Source: SVEL01 sp045125245 (GTDB taxonomy: Bacteria > Bacillota > Clostridia > Lachnospirales > Lachnospiraceae). Taken from it: a DNA stretch of 59,025 bases. The notes beneath the pieces are model-generated. The model did not search any database and was not told where the DNA came from. It saw only the letters and a program-made list of their open reading frames with translations. A program made the position numbers and the translations under genes. Shown piece by piece: positions 44,515 to 54,888 of the stretch. The stretch is taken from contig JBGVNF010000015.1 of assembly GCA_045125245.1 (NCBI GenBank), forward strand, positions 1-59,025, given 5' to 3'. Position 1 is the first letter of the stretch. Every line of letters begins with the position of its first letter.

Positions 44515-45678
44515 TTACTTAATAACTCTAACCTTGATAACACCTTCAATACTTTCAAGATGCTTAACAACTGCATCTGTTACCTTTGAATCAAGATCAA
44601 GCATTGTGTATGAGTAATCACCCTTAGACTTATTAACCATCTCATGGATATTGATATGATCTGCTGAACATGCACCTGTAATCTGGCTAATCATATTAGG
44701 TACGTTCTTGTGGTTGATACAGATACGACCCTCTCTTGTGCAAACACCCATATCACATGCTGGATAGTTTACTGAGTTTGTAATATTACCATTCTCAATG
44801 TAATCAACAAGCTGCTTAACTGCCATAACTGCACAGTTATCTTCAGACTCTGCTGTAGATGCACCAAGATGTGGGAATGCGATAACGCCATCCATATTAG
44901 CTGTCTTAGCGTTAGGGAAGTCTGTTACATACTTAGCAACCTTTCCTGACTCTAAAGCTTCCTGCATATCATCATCATTTACAAGTAAGTCTCTTGCAAA
45001 GTTAAGGATTACTACTCCATCCTTCATCATAGAAAGAGATGCCTTATTTATCATTCCCTTTGTATCATTAAGAAGAGGAACATGAACTGAAATATAATCA
45101 CACTCTTCATAAATCTCTGCATTTGTCTTAACTAATGTTACGCTTCTTGAAAGATTAAGCGCGTTCTTAACTGAAAGATATGGGTCACAACCATATACTT
45201 CCATACCAAGTGCTACAGCTGCATTTGCAACTAATACACCGATTGCTCCAAGACCGATAACGCCAAGCTTCTTGCCCTGAATTTCAGAACCTGCAAATGC
45301 GTTCTTAGCCTTCTCCATTGTCTTTCCTATATTTTCATCAGCCTTGTTATCAGCAACCCACTGCATACCGCCTCTGATATCTCTTGCTGCAAGTAACATA
45401 CCAGCAACAACCATTTCCTTAACACCGTTAGCGTTAGCACCTGGTGTGTTGAAAACTACAATACCCTTATCTGCACACTTATCAAGTGGGATATTGTTAA
45501 CACCAGCACCAGCTCTAGCTACTGCAAGTAAGCTATCAGAAAGCTCTAACTCATGCATAGCTGCACTTCTAACAAGTACTGCCTCTGCCTCTGCAAAATT
45601 ATCTGTAGTACCAAAAGAAGCTGGTAAAAGCTTCATACCTACCTTTGCGATAGGGTTTAAACAATTAACCTTAACCAT
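44515..45678 (-). CDS. serA: D-3-phosphoglycerate dehydrogenase
   Basis: First step of serine synthesis from glycolytic 3-phosphoglycerate. 387 aa: NAD-binding GLGAIGVLVANAAVALGMEVYGCDPY, catalytic Arg in NFARDLL, His in FPHLGASTAESEDNCA, and a C-terminal ACT domain (ISQITGACSADHINIHEM ...) that usually binds serine for feedback inhibition. GGAGG precedes the ATG. serC lies 3.3 kb away with a two-component system between. Confidence 0.95.
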   Translation of the reverse strand: MVKVNCLNPIAKVGMKLLPASFGTTDNFAEAEAVLVRSAAMHELELSDSLLAVARAGAGVNNIPLDKCADKGIVVFNTPGANANGVKEMVVAGMLLAARDIRGGMQWVADNKADENIGKTMEKAKNAFAGSEIQGKKLGVIGLGAIGVLVANAAVALGMEVYGCDPYLSVKNALNLSRSVTLVKTNAEIYEECDYISVHVPLLNDTKGMINKASLSMMKDGVVILNFARDLLVNDDDMQEALESGKVAKYVTDFPNAKTANMDGVIAFPHLGASTAESEDNCAVMAVKQLVDYIENGNITNSVNYPACDMGVCTREGRICINHKNVPNMISQITGACSADHINIHEMVNKSKGDYSYTMLDLDSKVTDAVVKHLESIEGVIKVRVIK

Positions 45679-45792
45679 TTTAATTGTCCTCCTTGTTTAG
45701 ATATTATCATTTTATGTATATCGCAGACGAGAAATTATCGAATGTCTGCAATGTTACTTTTATGTTATACTACATTTCTTTACAAAAGTAAA

Positions 45793-45827
45793 GCGTAATT
45801 ACCAATTAAATTAATTGCTAATTACGC
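45793..45827 (-). terminator. Weak terminator-like hairpin
   Basis: GCGTAATTA/TAATTACGC stem followed on the minus strand by TTTACTTTT. It could end the two-component operon. A second small hairpin, GCAGAC/GTCTGC (about 45723-45749), lies closer to the serA start and might be an operator. Confidence 0.4.
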
Positions 45828-45897
45828 GTCAGCTACAAGAACAAAGCGGACAAGTCCCATCATCTCGTATAATAAATTACAAAATGGTATTTTAACT

Positions 45898-47565
45898 TTA
45901 TTTGCTATGTACTTTCATTTCAAACCAGAAGAAGTTTTCACTATCTAATCTCTTACAGCCATACTTGGCATTATGAAGTTCAAGAATTTTCTTTGTTATA
46001 GCAAGTCCTAAACCTGTACCTTCTATACAACTATTCTCTGCATTTTCACCTCTGTAGAATTCATTCCAAATATTATTTATACTATCAAATCCTATTTCCT
46101 TGCCATCATTTGCAATCTCAAATCGTAACTTTTTGCCTTTTTCAAATATACTAATATTAATTTTCTTATCTGCATACTTAATTGCATTTGATATGAAATT
46201 TATGAGAACCGTTCTCATCATCTCTAAATCTGCTTCAACAAGAAATTCTTGACTATTTATTTTATTTTCATTTATTTTTTCTTCACTTGTTTTTTCCTTC
46301 TTTGAATTAAGCATCACTTCAAGCTTTCGTTCCTGAACCAGCAAATCCATTCGCTTTAACACACTTTGTGTTAACTGATATATATCAACACTTTCTACGT
46401 TTAATTTCTTTACATTAGCCTCTAAGTGAGATAATTCTAACAAATCCATAACCATTTTATTCATATGGTCTATTTCTTGTACCATAATCTCTGCATTTTT
46501 ATGCCTATCATTTTCGTTAACATATTCCCAATTTTCTATGTAACCTTTTGTAATAGCTAATGGTGTCTTAAGCTCATGAGCTATTCCCCTAGTGAGCATG
46601 CGACGATTGCTTTCAAATGCTTCATGTTGCCTATACATTTTGTTTATAAAACAATGTATAATGGTAATGATAATAATCGCTAATATTGTAGCAAAAAAGA
46701 ATAATGTACTCAATTCATTAAATGCAATATTGATAGGATGAAATACGTAGACATATGGCATAACATATTTTTCGTTTAAATATCCAGTATCAGCTATATA
46801 ACATGTAAACAATCCATAATCTCTACGTTGATCATCTGTATTTATATCATTAACAAAATCACTGTATATTTGGTTACAAATTTCTTTTGCCTCACTATTT
46901 AATTCCTTGCCCTCTTTCCAATCACTGTATGGATTACATACCGAATTTACCGATAAAATAAAACCATTTTCTTTAGGAATCCCATAATAAAATATTCCCA
47001 AAGTATCTTCACCTGTCTGTGTTTCATTCTTCTTGGGAATATAACTGTATCTTTCCTCTCCAGAAAGATCTGCCCACCTTAATTCGTCTAAATATATATA
47101 TGTATTATCACATTTTCCAATAATCTCTAGCATTGAAAATGCCTCTGACGCAAATGATTGTTGAACGCTATCATCATCACTTACAAAATCATCACCTAAT
47201 AATAATACTCGTCTATCATACTTAATGTCATCATCAATCCCATATGGTTTTTCTATTAAAATGAAATTTTGATCTTCTGCAAAAAGATTACCATCTCTAT
47301 CTTTAACCATGCTGTAAAATCCCACATCTGAAAATCTATTTGCTTTAAGATAAGTCTTATATATTTGTTGAATAAAATCATCATTTCCCATAGCATCATT
47401 TCTTCTTAATTCTTCTGCTAAAGCATTATCAGTATAAATTTCCCTTATATATTCATTTCTAACCCTATCTGCCTCTTTATACAACAACACTCCACATGCA
47501 AGCAAAAAAAGTATGATAAACATTGATATTAACTTAATCTTTAACCTACGATACTTCTTTTTCAT
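45898..47565 (-). CDS. Sensor histidine kinase
   Basis: 555 aa. Two membrane segments (about 10-30 and 255-277) enclose a large outside sensing domain. Cytoplasmic part: H-box HELKTPLAITKGYIENWE, N-box NFISNAIKYADKKI, G-box GTGLGLAITKKIL. ATG 47565 (GGAGG, 6-7 nt) lies 2 bp after the response regulator stop. Paired with the next gene; signal unknown. Inserted between serC and serA. Confidence 0.9.
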   Translation of the reverse strand: MKKKYRRLKIKLISMFIILFLLACGVLLYKEADRVRNEYIREIYTDNALAEELRRNDAMGNDDFIQQIYKTYLKANRFSDVGFYSMVKDRDGNLFAEDQNFILIEKPYGIDDDIKYDRRVLLLGDDFVSDDDSVQQSFASEAFSMLEIIGKCDNTYIYLDELRWADLSGEERYSYIPKKNETQTGEDTLGIFYYGIPKENGFILSVNSVCNPYSDWKEGKELNSEAKEICNQIYSDFVNDINTDDQRRDYGLFTCYIADTGYLNEKYVMPYVYVFHPINIAFNELSTLFFFATILAIIIITIIHCFINKMYRQHEAFESNRRMLTRGIAHELKTPLAITKGYIENWEYVNENDRHKNAEIMVQEIDHMNKMVMDLLELSHLEANVKKLNVESVDIYQLTQSVLKRMDLLVQERKLEVMLNSKKEKTSEEKINENKINSQEFLVEADLEMMRTVLINFISNAIKYADKKINISIFEKGKKLRFEIANDGKEIGFDSINNIWNEFYRGENAENSCIEGTGLGLAITKKILELHNAKYGCKRLDSENFFWFEMKVHSK

Positions 47566-47567
47566 AT

Positions 47568-48239
47568 TTAATCCTCCCACATATATCCTTTCTTAATAAC
47601 AGTTGTTATGTGGTAGCTGGAATCAATTAGTGCTGCTCTAAGCTTTTTAATATGTGTGTCTACCGCCCTATCATAACCATCATACTCAGGCCCCCATATA
47701 TGATTAAGAATCTGCTCTCTTGTAAGAATTTGATTCTTATTTTCCATAAAGTAAATAAGTAAATCATATTCCTTTGGCGCAAGGGTAATCACTTTTTCAC
47801 TAACTGTCACAAGTCTTCTTGCAGGCTCTACCTTTAAATCTCCCACTCTGATAATACCATCGCAAATAAGCAAGCCCTTATATCTTTTTATAAGCGCGTT
47901 TACCTTAGCCTCCAGTATAACCATTGAAACTGGCTTTGTTATATATTCATCAGCTCCCACCTCGTAGCCGTTGATAATATCTTGCTCAGCATTTAACGCA
48001 GTTAAAAAGATAACTGGAACATCATATTTTTTTCTTATGTATTTACACACTTCAATTCCACTTTTTCTTGGCATCATGATGTCTAAAATAATTATATCGT
48101 ATACATTTTTATCTACTGCCATAATAGCTTCTTCACCATTACAAACAGCATCTACATTAAAGCCTTTTCTCTTTAAATATGTACTTGCGATATCTCTTAA
48201 ACTTCTTTCATCTTCTGCCAATAGCACTTTGTATTCCAT
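47568..48239 (-). CDS. OmpR/PhoB-family response regulator
   Basis: 223 aa. Receiver domain with phospho-acceptor Asp in IIILDIMMPRKSG and Lys in FLTALNAEQ...TKPVSM, then a winged-helix domain (VITLAPKEYDLLIYFMENKNQILTREQILNHIWGPEYDGYDRAVDTHIKKLR). First gene of the two-component operon. The 5 x 64-bp repeat lies upstream. Confidence 0.93.
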   Translation of the reverse strand: MEYKVLLAEDERSLRDIASTYLKRKGFNVDAVCNGEEAIMAVDKNVYDIIILDIMMPRKSGIEVCKYIRKKYDVPVIFLTALNAEQDIINGYEVGADEYITKPVSMVILEAKVNALIKRYKGLLICDGIIRVGDLKVEPARRLVTVSEKVITLAPKEYDLLIYFMENKNQILTREQILNHIWGPEYDGYDRAVDTHIKKLRAALIDSSYHITTVIKKGYMWED

Positions 48240-48399
48240 CTACTCACTCCTTACAGGATTAATATATAAAAAAGATTTGTATTCTTTATGTACTTATTAA
48301 TTTTTTTCAAATATTCTTTCTTGCTCTATGATTATATCATCATGCCTACTTATACCACAACAATTACTTATGCTGTATCGTTTTATCATTTTATTTATG

Positions 48400-48718
48400 C
48401 TACTTTTTCCCCTTATACCGATGGTTTTGACTTTTCTTCTGATTCGTCGGTTGCATTCCTTATTCTACTTTTCCCCTTATACCGATGATTTTGACTTTTC
48501 TTTTAATTCGTCGGTTGCATTCCTTATTCTACTTTTTCCCTTATACCGATGGTTTTGACTTTTCTTTTAATTCGTCGGTTGCATTCCTTATTCTACTTTT
48601 TCTCTTATACCGATGGTTTTGACTTTTCTTTTAATTCGTCGGTTGCATTCCTTATTCTACTTTTTCTCTTATACCGATGGTTTTGACTTTTCTTTTAATT
48701 CGTCGGTTAGATTCCTTA
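48400..48718. repeat. Five-copy 64-bp tandem repeat
   Basis: ATACCGAT blocks begin at 48415, 48479, 48543, 48607 and 48671, exactly 64 bp apart, with near-identical 64-bp units (few substitutions). Each unit holds ATACCGAT...CGTCGGTT, an imperfect inverted pair. The last unit diverges after GTCGGTTAGATTCC. It lies upstream of the response regulator and downstream of serC's terminator. Confidence 0.93.
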
Positions 48719-48796
48719 AAATTCGTCTCAAGTCTCTATAAACAGTTTCCATAACATCTAATTTTTCTCACCAACTCAGTACATTCCTAGTGTAAT

Positions 48797-48831
48797 AAAA
48801 AAGAATGGTCACAATTCATCTGCAACCATTC
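48797..48831 (-). terminator. serC terminator
   Basis: GAATGGT/ACCATTC stem followed on the minus strand by six T residues. The remaining 48832-48960 shows nothing. Confidence 0.8.
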
Positions 48832-48960
48832 CTCTATATTTCTCACTAAATCATAATTCATATATAGCATCAGCTATCTTTAATCATAAATAAGTAAATT
48901 AATATAAACTATTTATGATACGTTATTTGAAATGAACTTTTATGTTTAGTTTCCTGCATC

Positions 48961-50043
48961 TTACGCGTTCTCTTCCTCAAACTTCTTCATGAAGTCTACA
49001 AGTGCCTGAACACCTTCGATTGGCATAGCGTTGTAGATAGAAGCTCTCATACCACCTACTGAACGGTGACCCTTAAGGTTCTCAAGACCAGCTGCCTTTG
49101 CTTCCTTAACGAACTTAGCATCTAACTCATCATTGCCTGTTACAAATGGTACGTTCATAAGTGAACGATCCTTCTTCTCAACTGTTCCCTTAAAGAGCTT
49201 GCTCTCATCAAGGAAATCATAAAGAATCTTAGCCTTCTTCTCGTTGAGCTCCTTCATTGCTGAAAGACCGCCCATCTTCTTTAACCACTTGAATACCTTA
49301 CCACATACATAGATATTGTAGCATGGAGGTGTATTGTACATAGAACCATTGTCTGCATGAATCTTATACTTCATCATAGTAGGTGTTCCTGGAAGAACGT
49401 CCTCTGTGATTAAGTCTTCTCTGATAATTACGATAACCATACCAGCTGGTCCAATGTTCTTCTGAACACCACCGTAGATTACAGCGTACTTAGATACATC
49501 GATAGGCTCTGATAAGAAGCATGATGAAACGTCTGATACGAGATCCTTGCCCTTTGTATTTGGAAGTTCATGGAACTTTGTTCCGTAGATTGTATTGTTC
49601 TCACAGATATATACATAGTCAGCATCCTCTGGAATATCAAGGTCTGAACAATCTGGAATATAAGAGAATGTCTTATCTGCTGAAGAAGCAACCTCAACTG
49701 CCTCACCGTAAAGCTTAGCTTCCTGGTATGCCTTCTTAGCCCACTGACCTGTAACGATATGAGCTGCCTTCTTATTCTTCATAAGGTTCATTGGAATCAT
49801 AGCAAACTGCAATGAAGCACCACCCTGTAAAAATAATACCTTATAGTTATCTGGAATGTTCATTAACTCTCTTAAATCAGCCTCTGCTGCATCGATAATT
49901 GCCTGATATGCTGCTGAACGATGGCTCATCTCCATAACAGACATACCTGTTCCATTGTAATCCATCATCTCTGCTGCTAATTCTTTTAATACGTCCTCTG
50001 GTAAAACAGCTGGACCTGCTGAGAAATTATAAATTCTTCCCAT
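48961..50043 (-). CDS. serC: Phosphoserine aminotransferase
   Basis: Second step of serine synthesis, converting 3-phosphohydroxypyruvate to phosphoserine with PLP. 360 aa: FSAGPAVLPEDVL, GGASLQFAMIPMN, and catalytic Lys in YGGVQKNIGPAG. GGAGG-type site before the ATG. Well placed with serA to form a serine pathway split by a regulator pair. Confidence 0.96.
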   Translation of the reverse strand: MGRIYNFSAGPAVLPEDVLKELAAEMMDYNGTGMSVMEMSHRSAAYQAIIDAAEADLRELMNIPDNYKVLFLQGGASLQFAMIPMNLMKNKKAAHIVTGQWAKKAYQEAKLYGEAVEVASSADKTFSYIPDCSDLDIPEDADYVYICENNTIYGTKFHELPNTKGKDLVSDVSSCFLSEPIDVSKYAVIYGGVQKNIGPAGMVIVIIREDLITEDVLPGTPTMMKYKIHADNGSMYNTPPCYNIYVCGKVFKWLKKMGGLSAMKELNEKKAKILYDFLDESKLFKGTVEKKDRSLMNVPFVTGNDELDAKFVKEAKAAGLENLKGHRSVGGMRASIYNAMPIEGVQALVDFMKKFEEENA

Positions 50044-50185
50044 TTTTCATTTCCTCCTAATATTCATAACCTATTATTTATGTATTACATACTAAAATAA
50101 CTAAACGTTATTCTAGTATGTTTTCAACATTTTTATGTTGCGACAAAATCACTTTTTGATTTTGTCTACAACTATTTTTTGCGTT

Positions 50186-51871
50186 CTATTTATTTTCTAA
50201 ATCCTCTGCGCTGAATGCTTCTGAGATAGGTGCTCCTGGTGCAACCATTGGGAATACCTTATCATCTTCGTGAATCTGGCAATCAATTACTACTGGACCG
50301 CCACATGCGATAGCTTCCTTAAGAACTGACTCAAGCTCATCCTTATTAGTTACTGTGTAACCCTTAGCGCCCATAGCCTCTGCAAGAAGCTTGAAGTTTA
50401 CACTATCGTTAAGGATTGTATTTGAATATCTCTTTCCGTAGAATAATGTCTGCCACTGTCTAACCATACCAAGTACGTGGTTGTTGATTACTACCTGGAT
50501 GATTGGAATATTATATCTAACTGCTGTTGCGATTTCATTCATGTTCATTCTGAAGCAACCATCACCAGCGATATTGATAACTGTCTTATCTGGCTTAGCC
50601 ATCTTAGCACCAAGTGAAGCGCCAAGACCGTAACCCATAGTTCCTAAACCACCTGATGTAATAAGCTTTCTTGGCTCATTATACTTATAGAACTGAGCAG
50701 CCCACATCTGATGCTGACCAACTTCTGTTGTGATGATAGCATCACCGTTTGTTACCTCGTAAATCTTCTCGATTACGAAAGGACCTGTAAGAGCTTCCTT
50801 ATTGTATGTTAATGGATACTTAGCTGCGTATTCCTTAATATGAGCTAACCACTCGCCATGCTCCTGATTATCAAGCTTAGCATTGATACGAGCAAGAACT
50901 TCCTTAGCATCACCGATTACACTTGCGTCTGTTCTAATATTCTTATTAATCTCAGCTGCATCTACGTCGATATGAATAATCTTAGCATTCTTTGCAAACT
51001 TAGAAGCATTACCTGTAACTCTGTCTGAGAATCTTGCACCAACTGCAATAAGAAGGTCACACTCAGAAACACCAAAGTTAGATGTCTTTGTACCATGCAT
51101 ACCAATCATACCTGTATACTTTGGATCATTGCCATCGATTGCACCCTTACCCATAAGTGAATCACATACAGGAGCGTCAACCTTAGCTGCAAATGTTCTA
51201 AATTCCTCTGCAGCGTCAGCAGCGATAATACCACCACCAACATAGATATATGGCTTCTTAGATGCCTTGATAAGTTCAATTGCCTTATCGATATCCTCTT
51301 CCTTAATTGTAGCTGTCTTTCTTTCTACAGCCTTAGGCTCTACAGACTCATACTCACAAGTATTTGCTGTACAATCCTTTGTAATATCTACAAGAACAGG
51401 TCCTGGACGACCACTCTTTGCGATTTCAAATGCTCTTCTGATAGTTGGAGCTACATCCTCTACCTTCTTAACGATAAAGCTGTGCTTTGTAATAGGCATT
51501 ACAACACCTGCGATATCGATTTCCTGGAAAGAATCCTTTCCTAAAAGTGGTGTACCTACGTTAGCTGTGATAGCTACTACTGGAATAGAATCCATGTAAG
51601 CTGTAGCGATACCTGTTACAAGGTTTGTTGCACCAGGACCTGAAGTAGCCATACATACACCTACTTTACCTGTTGCTCTAGCATAACCGTCAGCTGCGTG
51701 AGAAGCACCCTGCTCATGAGATGTAAGAACGTGCTTAATCTCATCCTGATGCTTATATAATGCATCGTATACATTTAAAATTGTACCACCTGGATAACCA
51801 AATACTGTATCTACACCCTGCTCTTTTAAGCATTCGATGATAATTTCTGAACCTGTTAATGTCTGTTTCAT
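50186..51871 (-). CDS. ilvB: Acetolactate synthase large (catalytic) subunit
   Basis: First common step of valine/isoleucine/leucine synthesis. 561 aa TPP enzyme: catalytic Glu in HEQGASHAADGYARATGKVGV, FAD/PFYR-type domain, TPP motif GDGCFRMNMNEIATAVRYNIPIIQVVINN. No small subunit (ilvN) in the window. It follows ilvD after a 101-bp gap that contains a GATTGC/GCAATC hairpin (51928-51957). Confidence 0.96.
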   Translation of the reverse strand: MKQTLTGSEIIIECLKEQGVDTVFGYPGGTILNVYDALYKHQDEIKHVLTSHEQGASHAADGYARATGKVGVCMATSGPGATNLVTGIATAYMDSIPVVAITANVGTPLLGKDSFQEIDIAGVVMPITKHSFIVKKVEDVAPTIRRAFEIAKSGRPGPVLVDITKDCTANTCEYESVEPKAVERKTATIKEEDIDKAIELIKASKKPYIYVGGGIIAADAAEEFRTFAAKVDAPVCDSLMGKGAIDGNDPKYTGMIGMHGTKTSNFGVSECDLLIAVGARFSDRVTGNASKFAKNAKIIHIDVDAAEINKNIRTDASVIGDAKEVLARINAKLDNQEHGEWLAHIKEYAAKYPLTYNKEALTGPFVIEKIYEVTNGDAIITTEVGQHQMWAAQFYKYNEPRKLITSGGLGTMGYGLGASLGAKMAKPDKTVINIAGDGCFRMNMNEIATAVRYNIPIIQVVINNHVLGMVRQWQTLFYGKRYSNTILNDSVNFKLLAEAMGAKGYTVTNKDELESVLKEAIACGGPVVIDCQIHEDDKVFPMVAPGAPISEAFSAEDLENK

Positions 51872-51972
51872 ATTTTTCTCCTATCTTTCATATGTGACTT
51901 TATTATTAATTTAACTTATATTCAACGGATTGCTACGTGCTTCGCATTCTCGCAATCTTACACACTTGAATT

Positions 51973-53637
51973 CTATAATGTCTTTAATACAGCGCCCTTA
52001 TCTGCTGATGTAACAAGGGATGCATATCTAGCAAGATAGCCAGTCTTAACCTTTGGCTCCTTTGGCTGCCAATTAGCCTTTCTTGCTGCCATTTCTTCAT
52101 CAGAAATCTTTAAATTAATGCTGTGATTATCAATATCAATGCTAATGATATCGCCTTCCTCAACCAATGCAATAGGTCCGCCTACTGCTGCTTCTGGTGA
52201 AACATGACCGATAGAAGCTCCTCTTGATGCTCCTGAGAATCTACCATCTGTAATAAGCGCTACAGTTGAGCCAAGTCCCATACCAGCAATAGCTGATGTA
52301 GGATTTAACATCTCTCTCATACCTGGACCACCCTTAGGTCCTTCGTATCTGATAACTACTACATCACCAGCAACGATTTTTCCACCCTTAATAGCTGCGA
52401 TAGCATCTTCCTCACAGTCAAATACTCTTGCTGGACCTTCGTGAGCAAGCATCTCTGGAACTACTGCCGAACGCTTAACTACACATGAGTCTGGTGCAAG
52501 ATTACCACGAAGAACAGCGATACCACCTACTTCACTGTATGGATTCTCAACTGGTCTGATAACCTCTGGATTCTTATTTACACGACCTTCAATATTCTCT
52601 CCAACTGTCTTACCTGTAACAGTTATACAGTCAGTCTTTAGAAGACCCTTCTTATTTAATTCATTCATTACTGCGTACACACCGCCTGCCTCATTGAGGT
52701 CTTCCATATATGTATGACCTGCTGGAGCAAGGTGACAAAGGTTAGGTGTCACAGCACTGATTTCATTTGCAATATCAAGATTAATATCAACGCCTGCTTC
52801 ATGAGCGATAGCTGGTAAATGAAGCATACTGTTTGTAGAACAACCAAGTGCCATATCTACTGTGAGGGCATTGTAGAATGCATCCTTTGTCATAATGTCT
52901 CTTGGCTTAATATCCTTCTCTAAGAGTTCCATAATCTTCATACCTGCGTGCTTAGCAAGCTTAATTCTCTCTGAGTAAACTGCAGGAATTGTACCATTTC
53001 CACTAAGACCCATACCAAGAGCCTCTGTTAAGCAGTTCATACTGTTTGCTGTGTACATACCTGAACAAGAACCACATGTTGGACAAGCCTTTGCTTCAAA
53101 CTCTTCCACATCTTCAAGTGTCATTGTTCCAGCTGCATATGAACCAACAGCCTCAAACATACTTGAAAGTGATGTCTTACATCCCTTTACTCTACCTGCA
53201 AGCATTGGACCACCACTTACAAAAATAGTTGGAACATTAAGTCTTGCAGCTGCCATAAGTAAGCCAGGTACATTCTTGTCACAGTTTGGAACCATAACTA
53301 ATGCATCAAACTGATGAGCCATAGTCATACACTCTGTAGAATCTGCTATAAGGTCTCTTGTTACAAGAGAATACTTCATACCTGTATGTCCCATAGCGAT
53401 ACCATCACATACTGCGATAGCTGGGAATACAACTGGTGTACCACCTGCCATAGCTACACCTAACTTAACTGCATCTACTATTTTATCAATATTCATATGT
53501 CCAGGAACTATCTCATTGTATGAGCTAACAATACCGATAAGTGGCTTATTTAACTCTTCCTTTGTCATACCAAGGGCATTAAAAAGGGAACGATGAGGCG
53601 CCTGCTGCATACCTTTTGTTACATTATCACTTCTCAT
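51973..53637 (-). CDS. ilvD: Dihydroxy-acid dehydratase
   Basis: Fe-S dehydratase of branched-chain amino acid synthesis (554 aa). Fe-S Cys motifs: CDKNVPG, CPTCGSCSGMYTANSMNC; GPKGGPGMREML and DGRFSGASRG also present. ATG 53637 fits the family start MRSDNVTKGMQQAP; a TTG at 53649 is less likely. 18 bp from leuB. Confidence 0.96.
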   Translation of the reverse strand: MRSDNVTKGMQQAPHRSLFNALGMTKEELNKPLIGIVSSYNEIVPGHMNIDKIVDAVKLGVAMAGGTPVVFPAIAVCDGIAMGHTGMKYSLVTRDLIADSTECMTMAHQFDALVMVPNCDKNVPGLLMAAARLNVPTIFVSGGPMLAGRVKGCKTSLSSMFEAVGSYAAGTMTLEDVEEFEAKACPTCGSCSGMYTANSMNCLTEALGMGLSGNGTIPAVYSERIKLAKHAGMKIMELLEKDIKPRDIMTKDAFYNALTVDMALGCSTNSMLHLPAIAHEAGVDINLDIANEISAVTPNLCHLAPAGHTYMEDLNEAGGVYAVMNELNKKGLLKTDCITVTGKTVGENIEGRVNKNPEVIRPVENPYSEVGGIAVLRGNLAPDSCVVKRSAVVPEMLAHEGPARVFDCEEDAIAAIKGGKIVAGDVVVIRYEGPKGGPGMREMLNPTSAIAGMGLGSTVALITDGRFSGASRGASIGHVSPEAAVGGPIALVEEGDIISIDIDNHSINLKISDEEMAARKANWQPKEPKVKTGYLARYASLVTSADKGAVLKTL

Positions 53638-53655
53638 TATATATACCAAACCTTT

Positions 53656-54738
53656 CTACAATCTCTCTATGATGGCATCACCCATGCCTGTACAAGACAC
53701 TTGAGTCATACCCTCTGACATAATATCAACTGTTCTAATTCCATCCTTAAGCACACATCTTACAGCTTCTTCCACTGCATCTGCCTCTTTATCGAGGTCA
53801 AATGAGTATCTAAGCATCATAGCTGCTGAAAGAATAGTTGCAAGTGGATTAGCAATGTTCTGACCAGCAATATCTGGTGCTGCACCGTGACTTGGCTCAT
53901 ATAAACCAAATTTACCGGCTGCAAGACTTGCTGACGGAAGCATTCCGATTGAACCTGTAATCATACTAGCTTCATCTGATAAAATATCACCAAACATATT
54001 CTCTGTAAGAATAACATCGAACTGTGCTGGATTCTTAACAAGCTGCATAGCGCAATTATCAACAAGCATATGCTCTAAAGTTACATCTTCGTAATCTTTA
54101 GCCACTTCGTTTACAACCTTCTGCCATAATCTTGAGGAATCAAGTACGTTAGCCTTATCTACGCTAGTAACCTTACTTCCTCTCTTTCTAGCTATATCAA
54201 ATGCCTTAATGGCAATTCTTCTAATTTCTTCTTCATTATATGTAAGAGTATCAATAGCTGTCATAACACCATCGATTTCCTCTGTCTTTCTCTCTCCAAA
54301 ATAAAGACCACCTGTAAGCTCTCTTACAACCATCATATCAAATCCTGCTTCTGCAATAGCTTCCTTAAGTGGACATGCATCCTTAAGCTCATCATAAAGA
54401 TATGCTGGACGAAGATTTGCAAATAATCCAAGTCCCTTTCTTATAGCAAGCAATCCTGCTTCTGGACGAAGATTTGGTGGTAACTTATACCAGCTATCTA
54501 CTCCGACTCGACCTCCGACGGCTCCTAAAAGAACTGCATCGCTCTTTTTAGCTGTCTCTAAGGCTTCATCAGTCAATGGAACACCATGAGCGTCGATAGA
54601 TACACCGCCCATAAGTACCTCAGTGTATGTAAATTCATGACCGAATTTGCTGCCTATTTTGTCTAAAACCTTCTTAGCTTCTGATACGATCTCTGGACCG
54701 ATACCATCGCCTGAAATTACTGCAACATTAAACTTCAT
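53656..54738 (-). CDS. leuB: 3-isopropylmalate dehydrogenase
   Basis: Leucine pathway dehydrogenase (360 aa): GDGIGPEIVSEAKKVL, RELTGGLYFGERK, SVDKANVLDSSRLWQ, and TENMFGDILSDEASMITGSIGMLPSAS. First gene of leuB-ilvD-ilvB. No T-box or other leader recognised in the 150-bp gap upstream. Confidence 0.95.
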   Translation of the reverse strand: MKFNVAVISGDGIGPEIVSEAKKVLDKIGSKFGHEFTYTEVLMGGVSIDAHGVPLTDEALETAKKSDAVLLGAVGGRVGVDSWYKLPPNLRPEAGLLAIRKGLGLFANLRPAYLYDELKDACPLKEAIAEAGFDMMVVRELTGGLYFGERKTEEIDGVMTAIDTLTYNEEEIRRIAIKAFDIARKRGSKVTSVDKANVLDSSRLWQKVVNEVAKDYEDVTLEHMLVDNCAMQLVKNPAQFDVILTENMFGDILSDEASMITGSIGMLPSASLAAGKFGLYEPSHGAAPDIAGQNIANPLATILSAAMMLRYSFDLDKEADAVEEAVRCVLKDGIRTVDIMSEGMTQVSCTGMGDAIIERL

Positions 54739-54833
54739 GTCTATTACCTCTTTTCTACTTTTTCCTTATGATTATAATAACTTATGCAACTATAATCTTA
54801 GTAAAATTAACCTTAACTGTATTACTTTAATTA

Positions 54834-54879
54834 GAAAAAGTTACTAGCTTTTATCATATAATATTATGCGAACTTTTTC
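54834..54879 (-). terminator. Terminator-like hairpin after the aminotransferase
   Basis: GAAAAAGTT/AACTTTTTC with a long AT-rich loop. Weak stem, placed just after the aminotransferase stop; may also lie within the leuB leader. Confidence 0.4.
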
Positions 54880-54888
54880 AACTACTTT

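Noticed and set aside
48288..48558. Two plus-strand open frames in the 64-bp repeats
   Set aside because: They repeat the same peptide because of the tandem DNA; no ribosome site, and they face away from neighbouring genes.
48400..48718. Possible CRISPR array
   Set aside because: Units are contiguous and nearly identical over the full 64 bp; there are no variable spacers and no cas genes.
50142..50166. GACAAAATC/GATTTTGTC hairpin after ilvB as terminator
   Set aside because: No T run follows on the minus strand; kept out as a weak hairpin.
54739..54888. T-box leader for leuB
   Set aside because: The gap is only 150 bp and no AGGGTGGNACCGCG-type motif is present on the minus strand.
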